A stretch of DNA of 64,000 nucleotides from Alphaproteobacteria bacterium (GCA_006226495.1 SBGU01000060.1:1-64000); one strand, 5' to 3'. Shown: positions 33,680-43,073, counted from the first letter of the stretch. Program-made: numbers and translations. The notes: generated by a model from the sequence alone, not told the origin.

Positions 33680-36600
33680 TCAGTGGAAATCGCGGCTTTT
33701 GGGCACCAGCCCCTTCACATTGCGGGGGTGGCCATGGCGGGCCATCGGTGGCAGGCGCTGGTCGCCCGCGTTCGGGTGTGCCACCTCGTCAGCCCTGGCC
33801 ACCGGCGGTGCCAGGCGCCCGTCGGACAGGCGCAGCAGTTCGTGCGAGGCGTCGACCAGTTCCTCCGCCACCACATGGATGACACCATCCTGTTTCTGCA
33901 CATGGCCCCGGATCACCATCAGGCGCGCGCCCATCACCACCGCGCGAACCTGGTCGAACACCTTTTGCCAGACCACAGCATTGGCGATACCGGTTTCATC
34001 CTCGAGGGTCAGGAACACCACGCCCTTGGCGCTGCCCGGCCGCTGGCGCACCAGCACGAGCCCGGCCACCATCACCCGGGCACCGTCCCGCACCGTGTCC
34101 AGCGACCGGCAGGGCACCACACCGCGCGCGGCCAGAAGTGTACGCAGGAAACTGAGCGGATGCGCCTTCAGGGACAACCGGAGGGTCTGATAGTCATTGA
34201 CCACGTGTTCGGCCATCGGCATTTCCGGCAGTGCCGGGCGGGCCTCCGCGCCCCTGTCCTTCGCCTCGGCATGGATAAAAAGCGGCAGGTCCGGTGTGTC
34301 GGCCAGCCCCCGCACCTGCCAGAGCGCCTGCCGGCGGTCGAGCCCGGCGGAACGGAAGGCATCGGCATCCGCAAGCTTCTCGATCTGCCCGACCCCGAGC
34401 CGCGTGCGGGCATGCAGGTCCTCGACATCGGTAAAGGGGCGCAGGCGCGCGGCTACCAGCCGTTCCGCCGTGTCCGCCTTCACGCCGTTGATCTGCCTGA
34501 GGCCAAGCCTGAGCGCAAAACGCCAGCGGTTGCCGGGCGCGGCCTCCAGGGTCGAATCCCATTCGCTGTGGTTGATATCGGCTTCGCGCACCTCCACGCC
34601 ATGTTCGCGGGCATCGCGCACAATCTGGGCCGGCGCATAAAAACCCATGGGTTGGGAATTCAGAAGCGCACAGGCAAACACTTCCGGATGATGGCGCTTG
34701 AGCCAGGAAGAGGCATAGACCAAAAGCGCAAAACTGGCCGCATGGCTTTCCGGGAAGCCATAATCGGCAAAGCCTTCTATCTGTTTGAAACAGCGTTCGG
34801 CGAAGTCTTCCTCGTAGCCCCGGGCCACCATGCCGCCCACAAACTTGTCATGAAACTGGTGTACCGTGCCGGTGTTGCGGAAGGAGGCCATCGACCGCCG
34901 CAGCTTGTCGGCCTCTCCCGGTGAAAAACCGGCAGCAACAATGGCGATTTTCATCGCCTGTTCCTGAAACAGCGGCACGCCATGGGTTTTTTTCAGCACC
35001 TGTTCGAGCTCGTCCGCAGGCCCGTGCGCCGTGTCCGGGCTTGGATAACTGATCGGCTCCTTGCCCTGCCGTCGCCTGAGGTAGGGGTGCACCATATTGC
35101 CCTGAATAGGCCCCGGCCGCACAATCGCCACCTGCACCACAAGGTCGTAGAATGCCCGGGGTCGCAAGCGCGGCAGCATGCTCATCTGCGCCCGGCTTTC
35201 CACCTGGAACACACCCAGGCTGTCGGCCTCGCACAGCATGTCATAGGTTGCCGGGTCCTCTGCCGGCAGGGTCGCCAGTTGCCATGCGGGGCCATGATGG
35301 GCCGCAATCAGGGCAAAGGCCTTGCGGATACAGCTCAGCATACCAAGCGCCAGCACATCCACCTTCAGGATATTGAGCGCGTCCAGGTCGTCCTTGTTCC
35401 ATTCAATGACCGTGCGGTCCTTCATGGCCGCATTCTGGATCGGCACAATTTCATGAAGCGGGCTTTCGGTCAGCACAAACCCGCCCACATGCTGGGACAG
35501 GTGTCGCGGGAAGCCGACCAGTTCGTGCGCCAGGTCCAGGGTCTGCCGCAGCCGCCCGTCGGCAACATCAAACCCGGCTTCCTTTACCTGTTCGTCCGGA
35601 ATGTTCCTGCCATACGAACCCCAGACGGTACCGGCCAGCGCACCGACCGTGTCTTCCGACAGGCCCATGACCTTGCCCACATCCCGGACCGCGCTGCGCA
35701 TACGGTAGGTAATGGTGGTGGCCGCAAGGCCGGCCCGGTGGCGGCCATAACGTTCATAGATATACTGGATCACCTCTTCCCGGCGTTCATGCTCGAAATC
35801 CACATCGATATCCGGCGGTTCGCCCCGTTCGCGAGACACAAACCGCTCGAACAGAAGGTCAACCTTGACCGGGTTCACATCGGTGATGCCAAGGCAGAAA
35901 CAGACCACCGAATTGGCCGCCGAGCCACGCCCCTGGCACAGGATATTCTGGGCACGGGCATAGTGCACGATGTCATGCACGGTCAGGAAATAGGGCTCGT
36001 ATCCAAGCTCGGCAATCAGGGCCAGTTCATGTTCCATCGTCGCCCGAACCGTGTCCGGCACGCCGTCCGGGTACCGCCACTGAAGCCCCTCGCGGGCCAG
36101 ATGGGCCAGATGCCCGGCGGGGGTGCTGCCCGCCGGCACCGGCTCGTGCGGGTAATTATAGCTGAGCTCATCGAGCGAAAACCGGCAGGCATCGGCAATC
36201 TCCAGGGTCGCCTGCACGGCCGCGGGCATATCCGCAAACAGGCGCGCCATCTCTTCGGGCGGCTTCAGGAACCGTTCCGCGTTCGCAGACAGCAGATAAC
36301 CGGCATTGTCGATGGTTTCATGGTTGCGTACACAGGCCAGCACGTCGGCCAACACGCGGCGCTCTGCGCTGTGATACAACACATCCCCGGTGGCCACCAA
36401 AGGCACACGGGCCGCGGCGCCCAGCGCCCGCAACGCCCCCAGCCGGCGCCGGTCCTGCCCCTGATAGGGATACCGGACCGCCAGATACAGCGGCGCTGCC
36501 AGTTGTTCCCGGATTTCCGCCAGCAGGGGGAGCGCAAGGCCCGGCCCGGGCCCAGGCCCGGTGTCTGGCAAAGTGTTTGGCAAAGTGTCTGGCAACAGGA

Positions 36601-36961
36601 TGAAGATCATGCCCCCGGCATACCGCGCCACATCCTCGCGCCACAGGAAACATTCCCCCTTTGGGGCACGCCGGTTGCCATCGGTCAAAAGGCTGGTCAG
36701 CCGCGCATAGGCCGCCCTGTCGGTCGGGTAGGCCAGCAGGGACGGGCCGTCCTGCAGGTCCAGGCGGCAGGCGGGAATATACCGCATGCCATGCGCCTTG
36801 GCCGCCACATGGCCACGCACCACACCGGCCAGCGAGTTGCGGTCGGTCAGCGCCATGGCCGTCAGTCCCAGGCCCTTGGCCATGATGACCAGTTCGTCCG
36901 GATGCGAGGCACCACGCAGGAAGCTGTAGTTGCTGGTTACCTGAAGTTCGGCATAGTCCAT
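33680..36961 (-). CDS. dnaE2: error-prone DNA polymerase DnaE2
   Basis: A 1,093-residue C-family polymerase used in damage-induced mutagenesis. The ATG at 36961 gives MDYAELQVTSNYSFLRGASHPDELV, the start of the PHP domain (to about residue 270). The palm contains the catalytic-Asp motif EPPDIDVDFEHERREEVIQYIYERYG (about 383-405). Fingers and helix-hairpin-helix follow, and the protein ends after an OB-fold (GARVMVAGLVLVRQRPGSAKGVVFLTLEDETG), without the tau-binding tail of replicative DnaE. It follows imuB by 11 bp in the imuA-imuB-dnaE2 cassette headed by a LexA-type box. Confidence 0.95.
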   Translation of the reverse strand: MDYAELQVTSNYSFLRGASHPDELVIMAKGLGLTAMALTDRNSLAGVVRGHVAAKAHGMRYIPACRLDLQDGPSLLAYPTDRAAYARLTSLLTDGNRRAPKGECFLWREDVARYAGGMIFILLPDTLPNTLPDTGPGPGPGLALPLLAEIREQLAAPLYLAVRYPYQGQDRRRLGALRALGAAARVPLVATGDVLYHSAERRVLADVLACVRNHETIDNAGYLLSANAERFLKPPEEMARLFADMPAAVQATLEIADACRFSLDELSYNYPHEPVPAGSTPAGHLAHLAREGLQWRYPDGVPDTVRATMEHELALIAELGYEPYFLTVHDIVHYARAQNILCQGRGSAANSVVCFCLGITDVNPVKVDLLFERFVSRERGEPPDIDVDFEHERREEVIQYIYERYGRHRAGLAATTITYRMRSAVRDVGKVMGLSEDTVGALAGTVWGSYGRNIPDEQVKEAGFDVADGRLRQTLDLAHELVGFPRHLSQHVGGFVLTESPLHEIVPIQNAAMKDRTVIEWNKDDLDALNILKVDVLALGMLSCIRKAFALIAAHHGPAWQLATLPAEDPATYDMLCEADSLGVFQVESRAQMSMLPRLRPRAFYDLVVQVAIVRPGPIQGNMVHPYLRRRQGKEPISYPSPDTAHGPADELEQVLKKTHGVPLFQEQAMKIAIVAAGFSPGEADKLRRSMASFRNTGTVHQFHDKFVGGMVARGYEEDFAERCFKQIEGFADYGFPESHAASFALLVYASSWLKRHHPEVFACALLNSQPMGFYAPAQIVRDAREHGVEVREADINHSEWDSTLEAAPGNRWRFALRLGLRQINGVKADTAERLVAARLRPFTDVEDLHARTRLGVGQIEKLADADAFRSAGLDRRQALWQVRGLADTPDLPLFIHAEAKDRGAEARPALPEMPMAEHVVNDYQTLRLSLKAHPLSFLRTLLAARGVVPCRSLDTVRDGARVMVAGLVLVRQRPGSAKGVVFLTLEDETGIANAVVWQKVFDQVRAVVMGARLMVIRGHVQKQDGVIHVVAEELVDASHELLRLSDGRLAPPVARADEVAHPNAGDQRLPPMARHGHPRNVKGLVPKSRDFH

Positions 36962-36972
36962 AGCGCCCTCCT

Positions 36973-38523
36973 TCAGGCAAACAGGCCGTGCAGGTACCAG
37001 ACCGGCTGCGGCAGCTCGGCCCCGCGCACGCCGGGCACCGCATACAGGCCGTGGCGGAACAGCCAGAAACGCACGCCTTCCTCGTCCTCGACCCGGTAAT
37101 AATCGCGCGTATGGTCGGTTGGATTGAGCCACCATTCAGGCGCGATGCGTTCCGGCCCCTCGGCCCGCGCGATCCGGTGCAGGGCCCGGCGCCAGCGGAA
37201 ACTGCGGGGCGGGCCTTCCGGCACCTCGGCCAGCACTTCGATGGGTTCGGGCCGCATAAGGAGCCGCAGGGGACGCGGCGCCTGACCAGCCGGCAACTGG
37301 TCCCAGCCCAACCTGTCCTCGCCCACAGGGGCCAGGGTCTGGGCCCGTTCCGGCAGGTGCCCGGGCCGGTGCCTGAGGCGCGATACAGTGCCGCCCCCCA
37401 GCCGGGCCGACAGCCGGTCCATCAGTTCCGCGACCGACCGCATTTCGGCCACACGCCGGTCGCCCAACTGTTCGGGGCCCAGCCTTTCGCTGTCGCGCGC
37501 GGCCAGAAGCAACAGGTCGATCCCGAACCCGGCATCGATATCGTCCAGCCGTTCCGCCATCAGCTTCATCAGATGCGCGGCATCGCGATTTGGCCGGCTG
37601 GTACCCACGGCACAGGTTGCCACCGTGCCGTCAACGCGGAACGCGCTTAGCTGCAGGCGTCTGACGCCCTGCCCCGCTTCCTGCAGGATAAGGCACAGAT
37701 CCTCGATCAACGCCCGCACGGCGGTTGCCATGACCTCGGTATGCGCCACAGGTTCCATGAAGGCCTGTCGCACCTGCCAACCAGGCAGCGGCAGCAGCGG
37801 GTCGATGGGTTCGTGCCGACGCCCGGTTGCCTGGTCCAGCCGCTCCAGAAGTGCCGTCACCGCCTTCGCGGGCACACCCTGGAACCGGCGCGCCAGCGCC
37901 GGGCGTTCGATGGCCGACAGGCTGCCGATGGTCTTGAGGCCCAGCCGCCCGAGGGTCAGCACACTGGCGTCATCCAGCCGCAGCGCCTTCACCGGCAGGC
38001 CGGCAAGGGCGGCGACTGTCTCCCCCACAGGTGCAAGGGTTCGCGGTCGGTAGCGGCTGAGCGCCCAGGCCGCACCCGGCGTATCGGCCATGGCCATGCA
38101 GGCCTGGATACCGGCCCGGGCCAGCCGCGCTTCTATATCCGCCAGCATGGCCGCCTCGCCCCCGAACAGGTGCGCGCAGCCGGTGGCATCAATGAACAAG
38201 GTGTCGACACTTTCAATCCCGACCAGCGGGCTGTAGCGCACGGCCCAATATGCCAGACGTTCCAGCGCCGCCTTGTCCCCTTCCGGATCGGCAGGCGCGG
38301 TTTCAAGCGTAGGCAGGATCGCCCGGGCCGCTGCCAGGGTCATGCCGGCCTCAAGCCCGATACGGTCTGCGGCTTCATTGATGGCATACAGGCGCTGGGC
38401 GCTGCCGTCCTGATGGGTCAGCGCCAGCGGACCAGCGTCAGCCGACGTGCCGGCTGGCGCCTGTTTCTGCCGCCGGCGGTCGGTCGGCCAGCGGGGCAGC
38501 CACACGGAAATGATGCGTCGCAT
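36973..38523 (-). CDS. imuB: mutasome protein ImuB (inactive Y-family polymerase)
   Basis: A 516-residue Y-family-like protein. The start gives MRRIISVWLPRWPTDRRRQ, in place of the DxDxFFA motif of active polymerases, and VDTLFIDATGCAHLFGGE lacks the catalytic Asp-Glu pair, as in ImuB proteins. A helix-hairpin-helix region (VLTLGRLGLKTIGSLSAIERPALARRF) and a little-finger domain follow. ImuB recruits DnaE2 to the sliding clamp. Its start overlaps the end of imuA by 86 nt in a different frame, which is long for such a cassette. A longer in-frame reading to 39042 is rejected because it is antisense-free but wholly inside imuA. Confidence 0.92.
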   Translation of the reverse strand: MRRIISVWLPRWPTDRRRQKQAPAGTSADAGPLALTHQDGSAQRLYAINEAADRIGLEAGMTLAAARAILPTLETAPADPEGDKAALERLAYWAVRYSPLVGIESVDTLFIDATGCAHLFGGEAAMLADIEARLARAGIQACMAMADTPGAAWALSRYRPRTLAPVGETVAALAGLPVKALRLDDASVLTLGRLGLKTIGSLSAIERPALARRFQGVPAKAVTALLERLDQATGRRHEPIDPLLPLPGWQVRQAFMEPVAHTEVMATAVRALIEDLCLILQEAGQGVRRLQLSAFRVDGTVATCAVGTSRPNRDAAHLMKLMAERLDDIDAGFGIDLLLLAARDSERLGPEQLGDRRVAEMRSVAELMDRLSARLGGGTVSRLRHRPGHLPERAQTLAPVGEDRLGWDQLPAGQAPRPLRLLMRPEPIEVLAEVPEGPPRSFRWRRALHRIARAEGPERIAPEWWLNPTDHTRDYYRVEDEEGVRFWLFRHGLYAVPGVRGAELPQPVWYLHGLFA

Positions 38524-39247
38524 CCTGCCACTCCAGATCATGGGTTTGCGGGCGGTATCCGCCCCGGTGTTTGACAAGCCGGGCCTGCAGGCGCGCGGGC
38601 CCGGGCGCGCGGGCATCATGGGGATCGGGCGCCCCCGGCATGGCCCGCACCTGCCAGCGGCTGTAGGTGGCGCTGGCCGCCGGCCGGGCCGTGCGCTGCA
38701 ACAGGAAACAGGCGGTACCATGGTCCTTGGCCACCAGGGCCAGGCGCCGGCTTTCGGCCAATTCCATCGCCAACCCTTCGCCCACCACGGCAGACAGGGC
38801 CGGTGACCTGAGCCCTTCCTCGAGCGCCCACAGGGCATCCTGGTCCTTGCGGGGGCGCACCAGGATGAACCGGCCCGGGTCCAGCCCCTGGGCGGCAAGA
38901 CCGGGACCATAGGGCAGCCCGTGTTCGCGCACCGCTGTGGGCGACACCACCCACAAGAACGGCCGGCCATCGTCCCTGAGCCAATTAAGCAGGAACGCCA
39001 TCGCAGGCACATGATCGACCGGTTTTTCAGCCCAGGCTTCATGCATCCAGCCCTGGTCCGGCCGGGCCTCGACCAGACGGGACAGGGAAACCGGGCCCGG
39101 CGTCTTGCCGTCCGGTTCGGACAGGCGGTGCCCCCGCGCCTCGATGGCAGCGACCTCGGCTTTCAGCCCGGCCAGACGCGCTGCCCCCGGCCCCGGACGG
39201 GAGGCCGGAACGGGGGGCAGGTTGTCATTGCGGGCAACGGATTTCAT
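38438..39247 (-). CDS. imuA: mutasome accessory protein ImuA
   Basis: A 269-residue RecA/SulA-like protein. Residues 20-110 contain LAGLKAEVAAIEARGH, then VDHVPAMAFLLNWLRDDGRPFLWVVSPTAVREHGLPYGPGLAAQGLD, typical of the alphaproteobacterial ImuA. Later DQDALWALEEGLRSPALSAVVGEG and RLALVAKDHGTACFLLQRT correspond to the RecA-like core. It interacts with ImuB and RecA-type functions in translesion mutagenesis. A GTTC-N7-GTTC box lies 43 bp before its ATG. Confidence 0.9.
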   Translation of the reverse strand: MKSVARNDNLPPVPASRPGPGAARLAGLKAEVAAIEARGHRLSEPDGKTPGPVSLSRLVEARPDQGWMHEAWAEKPVDHVPAMAFLLNWLRDDGRPFLWVVSPTAVREHGLPYGPGLAAQGLDPGRFILVRPRKDQDALWALEEGLRSPALSAVVGEGLAMELAESRRLALVAKDHGTACFLLQRTARPAASATYSRWQVRAMPGAPDPHDARAPGPARLQARLVKHRGGYRPQTHDLEWQDATHHFRVAAPLADRPPAAETGASRHVG

Positions 39248-39289
39248 GGCGTCGGATGCCTATGTTCTTGTCGTGACTCGGGTGTTTTT

Positions 39290-39304
39290 GTTCTCTATTT
39301 GTTC
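39290..39304. promoter_or_regulatory. LexA-type SOS box before imuA-imuB-dnaE2
   Basis: GTTCTCTATTTGTTC fits the alphaproteobacterial LexA consensus GTTC-N7-GTTC exactly. It lies in the 107-bp gap between the ycaQ-like stop and the imuA start, as expected for this SOS-induced cassette. Confidence 0.85.
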
Positions 39305-39354
39305 TCATTTCAGAACAAAAGAGTCAAGGGGAACGAGAAACGTCGCCCCCAGAT

Positions 39355-40572
39355 TCAACCGTGCTTCGGATGCACCGCAACCTGAAGGGAGGCGGCAAGG
39401 TCGCCGCGGTCGAACACAAGCACATCGCTGAGTCCGAGCCAGTCGGCCATGTGCCGAAGCTCGTCCGCCAGCGCCGCACAGACCTTGCCGCGGTTGATGC
39501 GGGGTTCGGCGTGCGCCGCCCGCACCTCGAGCCGGCTTTCCTGCCGGTTCGCGCGCATGTCCAGCCGCGCCACCAGCTTTTCATCCATCAGGAACGGCAG
39601 CACATAATAGCCATACACCCGCTTGGGTTCGGGCACATAAATCTCGATCCGGTAATGGAAGCCGAACAGCCGTTCGGTGCGGTCGCGTTCCCACACCAGC
39701 GGATCGAAGGGCGACAGGAGCGCCCGGCACGACACCCGGCCCGGCAGGCGCGCATCCCGGTGCAGGAAGGCCTGCTGGGTCCAGCCGTCCACGGACACGG
39801 GCACCAGGGTGCCGTCTTCCTGCAGTTCCGCGAGCGCGCGTTTGAAATCGGCGACCGGCAGGCGGAAATAGTCGCGCAGGTCGGTGGCCGCCGCAATACC
39901 ATGCGCCCGGGCCGACAGAGCCACCAGCGCGCGCACCGCATCGGCCTCCGCGGGTGTGGGGATGGCCTGGATATCCGCCGGAATCACCCGTTCCCGAAGG
40001 TCATAGACCCGTTCGAAGCCGCGCCGTTCGGCGGTGGTGACCCGACCGGCCCAGAACAGATATTCAAGCGCGATCTTGCCCTTGTTCCAGCCCCACCAGG
40101 GGCCGCCACGTTCGCCGGGATCGCTGAGTTCACTGGCGCTCAAGGGGCCATGCAATTCCACTTCACGCAGCACGGCGGCCATATAATCGGGATTTTCCGC
40201 CGCAAAACGGGCAAGGCTTTTATAAAGCCCCTCACCGCGCGCCGCCCGGTCCATGCGCCAGCGCATGAGGGGTTCCAGCTCGAACGGCAAAAGGGAGGCT
40301 TCGTGCGCCCAATATTCGAAATATTGCCGGTGCTTGCGCGAAAACACCCGGCGTTCGAACTGGCCGGTATCATAGGCCCCGAGGCGGGAGAAGCCGGGCA
40401 TATAATGGGTGCGCACGATGGCATTGACACTGTCGAGCTGCAGCAGGCCCATCTGCCGGATGGCGGCATCAAGGCGCGGCCATGCGGTCGTACCGGTGCC
40501 GCGCCGGGCATCGAAGCCCTGTGCCACCAGCGCAATGCGCCGCGCTTGTGTGTTGGAGAGAGTGTCCATCAT
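39355..40572 (-). CDS. YcaQ/AlkX-family winged-helix DNA glycosylase
   Basis: A 405-residue member of the helix-turn-helix-42 family whose E. coli member YcaQ (AlkX) unhooks DNA interstrand crosslinks. Features: SNTQARRIALVAQGFDARR, then LDAAIRQMGLLQLDSVNAIVRTHYMPGFSRLG, FEYWAHEASLLPFELEP, GWNKGKIALEYLFWAGRV, and in the C-terminal part FDPLVWERDRTERLFGFHYRIEIYVPEPKRVYGYYVLPFL. LDSVNAI/RTHYMPGFSRLG and DPLVWERDR are the conserved blocks. The start was placed at the tandem ATG at 40572; an ATG at 40605 lies inside a LexA-type box. The box and the neighbouring mutasome genes make this an SOS DNA-repair gene here. Confidence 0.85.
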   Translation of the reverse strand: MMDTLSNTQARRIALVAQGFDARRGTGTTAWPRLDAAIRQMGLLQLDSVNAIVRTHYMPGFSRLGAYDTGQFERRVFSRKHRQYFEYWAHEASLLPFELEPLMRWRMDRAARGEGLYKSLARFAAENPDYMAAVLREVELHGPLSASELSDPGERGGPWWGWNKGKIALEYLFWAGRVTTAERRGFERVYDLRERVIPADIQAIPTPAEADAVRALVALSARAHGIAAATDLRDYFRLPVADFKRALAELQEDGTLVPVSVDGWTQQAFLHRDARLPGRVSCRALLSPFDPLVWERDRTERLFGFHYRIEIYVPEPKRVYGYYVLPFLMDEKLVARLDMRANRQESRLEVRAAHAEPRINRGKVCAALADELRHMADWLGLSDVLVFDRGDLAASLQVAVHPKHG

Positions 40573-40596
40573 GCCCCCGGGTACAGACAGCAAATT

Positions 40597-40611
40597 GTTC
40601 GCCATTTGTTC
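40597..40611. promoter_or_regulatory. LexA-type SOS box before the ycaQ-like gene
   Basis: GTTCGCCATTTGTTC, an exact GTTC-N7-GTTC match sharing CATTTGTTC-like right half with the imuA box (ATTTGTTC). It lies 25 bp upstream of the chosen start. Confidence 0.8.
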
Positions 40612-40634
40612 CTGAAAGCCGATGGTCTGTCAAG

Positions 40635-40668
40635 CCCCGGCCCCCACGCACAGGCGCGGGGGCCGGGG
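40635..40668 (-). terminator. GC stem-loop after the GH97 gene
   Basis: An 11-bp all-GC stem (CCCCGGCCCCC at 40635-40645 with GGGGGCCGGGG at 40658-40668, 12-nt loop), 9 bp beyond the GH97 stop. No U-tract, so termination is only likely. It also separates GH97 from the SOS gene. Confidence 0.5.
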
Positions 40669-40676
40669 CCGGATTT

Positions 40677-42740
40677 CTATTGGGCAGGCGTGAAACGCAC
40701 GGCCATGCCACCGCCGGCTGCCAGCCGGATCGGGAAGGTATCCGCCGACGTGACCTCGATTTCCTCGATGATCATGTCATAGGGGTTGCTGTCCCAGTGC
40801 GCCTGCAGACCATCCCTGTAGACCTGCGCCTTGTAGGTGACCCCGGGCGTGAGGAAGTTGAGCGGCACCGACAGCAGCCGGCCATGGTCATCGGTCAGGC
40901 TGCCGAGGTACCAGTCCTCGCTGTGCCGGTCCTTGCGCACGATGGTGACCTGTTCGCCGATCTCGCCGGTCAGTGCGCGGCTGTCGGCCCAATCGGTAGG
41001 CACATCGCGGATGAACTGGAACGCATCCAGGCGTTTTTCATAATTTTCCGGCAGGTCGGCCGCCATCTGGATCGGGCTATAGAGCACCACATACAGCGCC
41101 AGTTGTTTGGCGAGCGTGGTTTCCACCCGGTTGTCGGGTTTTTCCTTCTCGAACAGCAGATCGAAGATACCAGGCGTAAAATCCATCGGACCCGACAACA
41201 TGCGTGTGAACGGCAGGATGGCCGTGTGCGACGGCGGGTTACCCGGTTCACCCCAGGCGTTATATTCCTGGCCGCGCGCGCCTTCGCGGGCGATCCAGTT
41301 CGGGTAGGTGCGCCTGAGCCCCGTGTCCTTGATCGGTTCGTGCGCGTTGATCGAAATCTTGTGCTCGGCGGCTTCGATCAGCACCCGTTCATGATGTTCG
41401 GCCATGAACTGGCCATCGTGCCATTCGTTGAACACATGGCCCTTCTTGTCGCGGCGGATGATTTCGCCGCCATTGGCGACATAGCCGGTTTTCACCTGCC
41501 GCACGCCAACCTTTTCATACAGCTTGAAAGCATCGGCCATCTGGTTTTCATAGTTGGTGACACTGCCCGAGGTTTCATGGTGGCCGATGATACGCACACC
41601 GCGTTCGGCGGCATATTTGCCCAGCGCCTCAAGATCGAAATCGGGATAGGGTTTGGTGAAGCTGAACAGGTCGCCATTGTTGAACCAGTCGCCGTCCCAG
41701 CCTTCGTTCCAGCCTTCAACCAGCACCCCCTTGAAGCCGTATTTGGCGGCAAAATCGATATAGCGTTTGGTGTTTTCGGTGGTGGCACCATGGATCGGGC
41801 CCGAGCCCCAGCTTTCGATGGCCAGGTGCATGCCCCACCAGATGCCGACATATTTGCCGGGTTCGACCCAGCTTACATCACCCAGCTTGTTGGGTTCATT
41901 GAGATTAAGGATCAGGTCCGAATTGATGAGACCCGGCGCGCTGTCGGCAATCTGCAGGGTGCGCCAGGGCGTAACGAACGGTGCCTTGGTCTTGACCTTC
42001 ACGCCGTCCGACCAGGGGGCCAGATCGGTGACAAACTGGCGTGGGCCAACCCGGCGCATGGACATGCCGGCGTAATGCAGCAGCGCGGCTTCATGCACGC
42101 TGATATGCAGGCCGCCAGTGGTGCGCATGGTGATGGGCGTATGCGCCATCGTCACTTCATCCAGCGGGGTCTTCTCATACAGATATTCATACCGGTTCCA
42201 TTGCCGGCCCGGAATCCACCAGGCGGTGGCATCGTCATGGAACTTGAATTCGGTCAGTTCGTCAGTGATTTCGACCGCGCCGATACCGCTCTGTTTGCCG
42301 ATCTCGTACCGGAACCCGAGGCCGTCGTCATAGAGGCGGAACACGACCCGGAAGCTGCGCCCCTTGTCGAGGCCCTTTTCTTCCCGCACTTCGCGGAGGT
42401 CGACCGCCAGTTCGTTGAAATGGTTGCGCACCTCGGCGCGTTCGCCCCACGGCAGCGGCCAGGTCTCGTCAACCGACCGGGTTTCAACATGGGTGACCGC
42501 AAGGCCGGTTGCCAGCGCACGCGCATCCTTGAACCGGAGGCCAAGGCGCGATGCATCAATGACCGGCTCACCAAAACGGCTGATGCTGTAGGTAACGCCG
42601 CTTGGGCCAGCGTCGATGGTGACGGACAGGATATTGCCCGGCGAAGACAGGCTGACGGGGCCCTCAGGCACATCGTCGGCACGGACGCCAAGCGCAAAAA
42701 GGCCGAAGCCAAGAACAAGAAAAGACAGAATGCGTCGCAT
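40677..42740 (-). CDS. secreted GH97 alpha-glucosidase (SusB type)
   Basis: A 687-residue protein started at MRRILSFLVLGFGLFALGVRADD, a signal peptide with GGGAGGGG just upstream. The N-terminal beta-sandwich (about 30-280) has FKFHDDATAWWIPGRQWNRYEYLY. The (beta/alpha)8 barrel has GFKGVLVEGWNEGWDGDW, RIIGHHETSGSVTNYE, VGVRQVKTGYVANGGE and YPNWIAREGARGQEYNAWG, with a C-terminal beta domain. Having Gly in VKTGYV where retaining members carry an Asp nucleophile, plus the Glu-rich REGARGQEYNAWG, suggests the inverting SusB group acting on alpha-glucans; this assignment is from memory of the family. It acts in the periplasm. It lies far from the maltose locus and lacks the LacI palindrome. Confidence 0.9.
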   Translation of the reverse strand: MRRILSFLVLGFGLFALGVRADDVPEGPVSLSSPGNILSVTIDAGPSGVTYSISRFGEPVIDASRLGLRFKDARALATGLAVTHVETRSVDETWPLPWGERAEVRNHFNELAVDLREVREEKGLDKGRSFRVVFRLYDDGLGFRYEIGKQSGIGAVEITDELTEFKFHDDATAWWIPGRQWNRYEYLYEKTPLDEVTMAHTPITMRTTGGLHISVHEAALLHYAGMSMRRVGPRQFVTDLAPWSDGVKVKTKAPFVTPWRTLQIADSAPGLINSDLILNLNEPNKLGDVSWVEPGKYVGIWWGMHLAIESWGSGPIHGATTENTKRYIDFAAKYGFKGVLVEGWNEGWDGDWFNNGDLFSFTKPYPDFDLEALGKYAAERGVRIIGHHETSGSVTNYENQMADAFKLYEKVGVRQVKTGYVANGGEIIRRDKKGHVFNEWHDGQFMAEHHERVLIEAAEHKISINAHEPIKDTGLRRTYPNWIAREGARGQEYNAWGEPGNPPSHTAILPFTRMLSGPMDFTPGIFDLLFEKEKPDNRVETTLAKQLALYVVLYSPIQMAADLPENYEKRLDAFQFIRDVPTDWADSRALTGEIGEQVTIVRKDRHSEDWYLGSLTDDHGRLLSVPLNFLTPGVTYKAQVYRDGLQAHWDSNPYDMIIEEIEVTSADTFPIRLAAGGGMAVRFTPAQ

Positions 42741-43073
42741 GAAGCGCCCCTCCCAACGTGAAAACAAAATCCACGGGCCACGCCAGACGGCATGAACCGT
42801 TTCCATTTTCACCGGGATATCGCGCGGGGCATATTGCTGTGTTTTTAGACGCGGACCCAGGTGGACCAAATGCCGCCACCCCTTCCCGGGGGCAAATGCG
42901 ACACCTTCCCTACCGGCCCACTGACTAACGGACAACGCAGGCGCTGTCAAATGACGTCTCGCACTTTGTGCGGCCTGCAGACTTTTTCGTGAGGCGTCTT
43001 GCGGAGACCCGCCCGTTGGTATACCGCTTGGCATCGGGAGTGAGTGTCATAAGTCCAGAGGGGGCCATCGTCA
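42741..43073. other. divergent intergenic region GH97/nhaC with an imperfect dyad
   Basis: 333 bp without coding potential. GACGTCTCGCAC (42953-42964) is nearly inverted by GTGAGGCGTC (42989-42998), with a small GCAC-TTT-GTGC hairpin at its inner edge. It lies about 75-120 bp before the nhaC start and could be an operator or part of a structured leader. No copy of the maltose palindrome is present. Confidence 0.35.

Noticed and set aside
34982-37099. 705-residue plus-strand open frame opposite dnaE2
   Set aside because: Shadow frame; dnaE2 motifs and operon context are decisive.
36973-39042. 689-residue version of imuB
   Set aside because: The extra 173 N-terminal residues are the imuA sequence read out of frame; the conserved ImuB start is at 38523.
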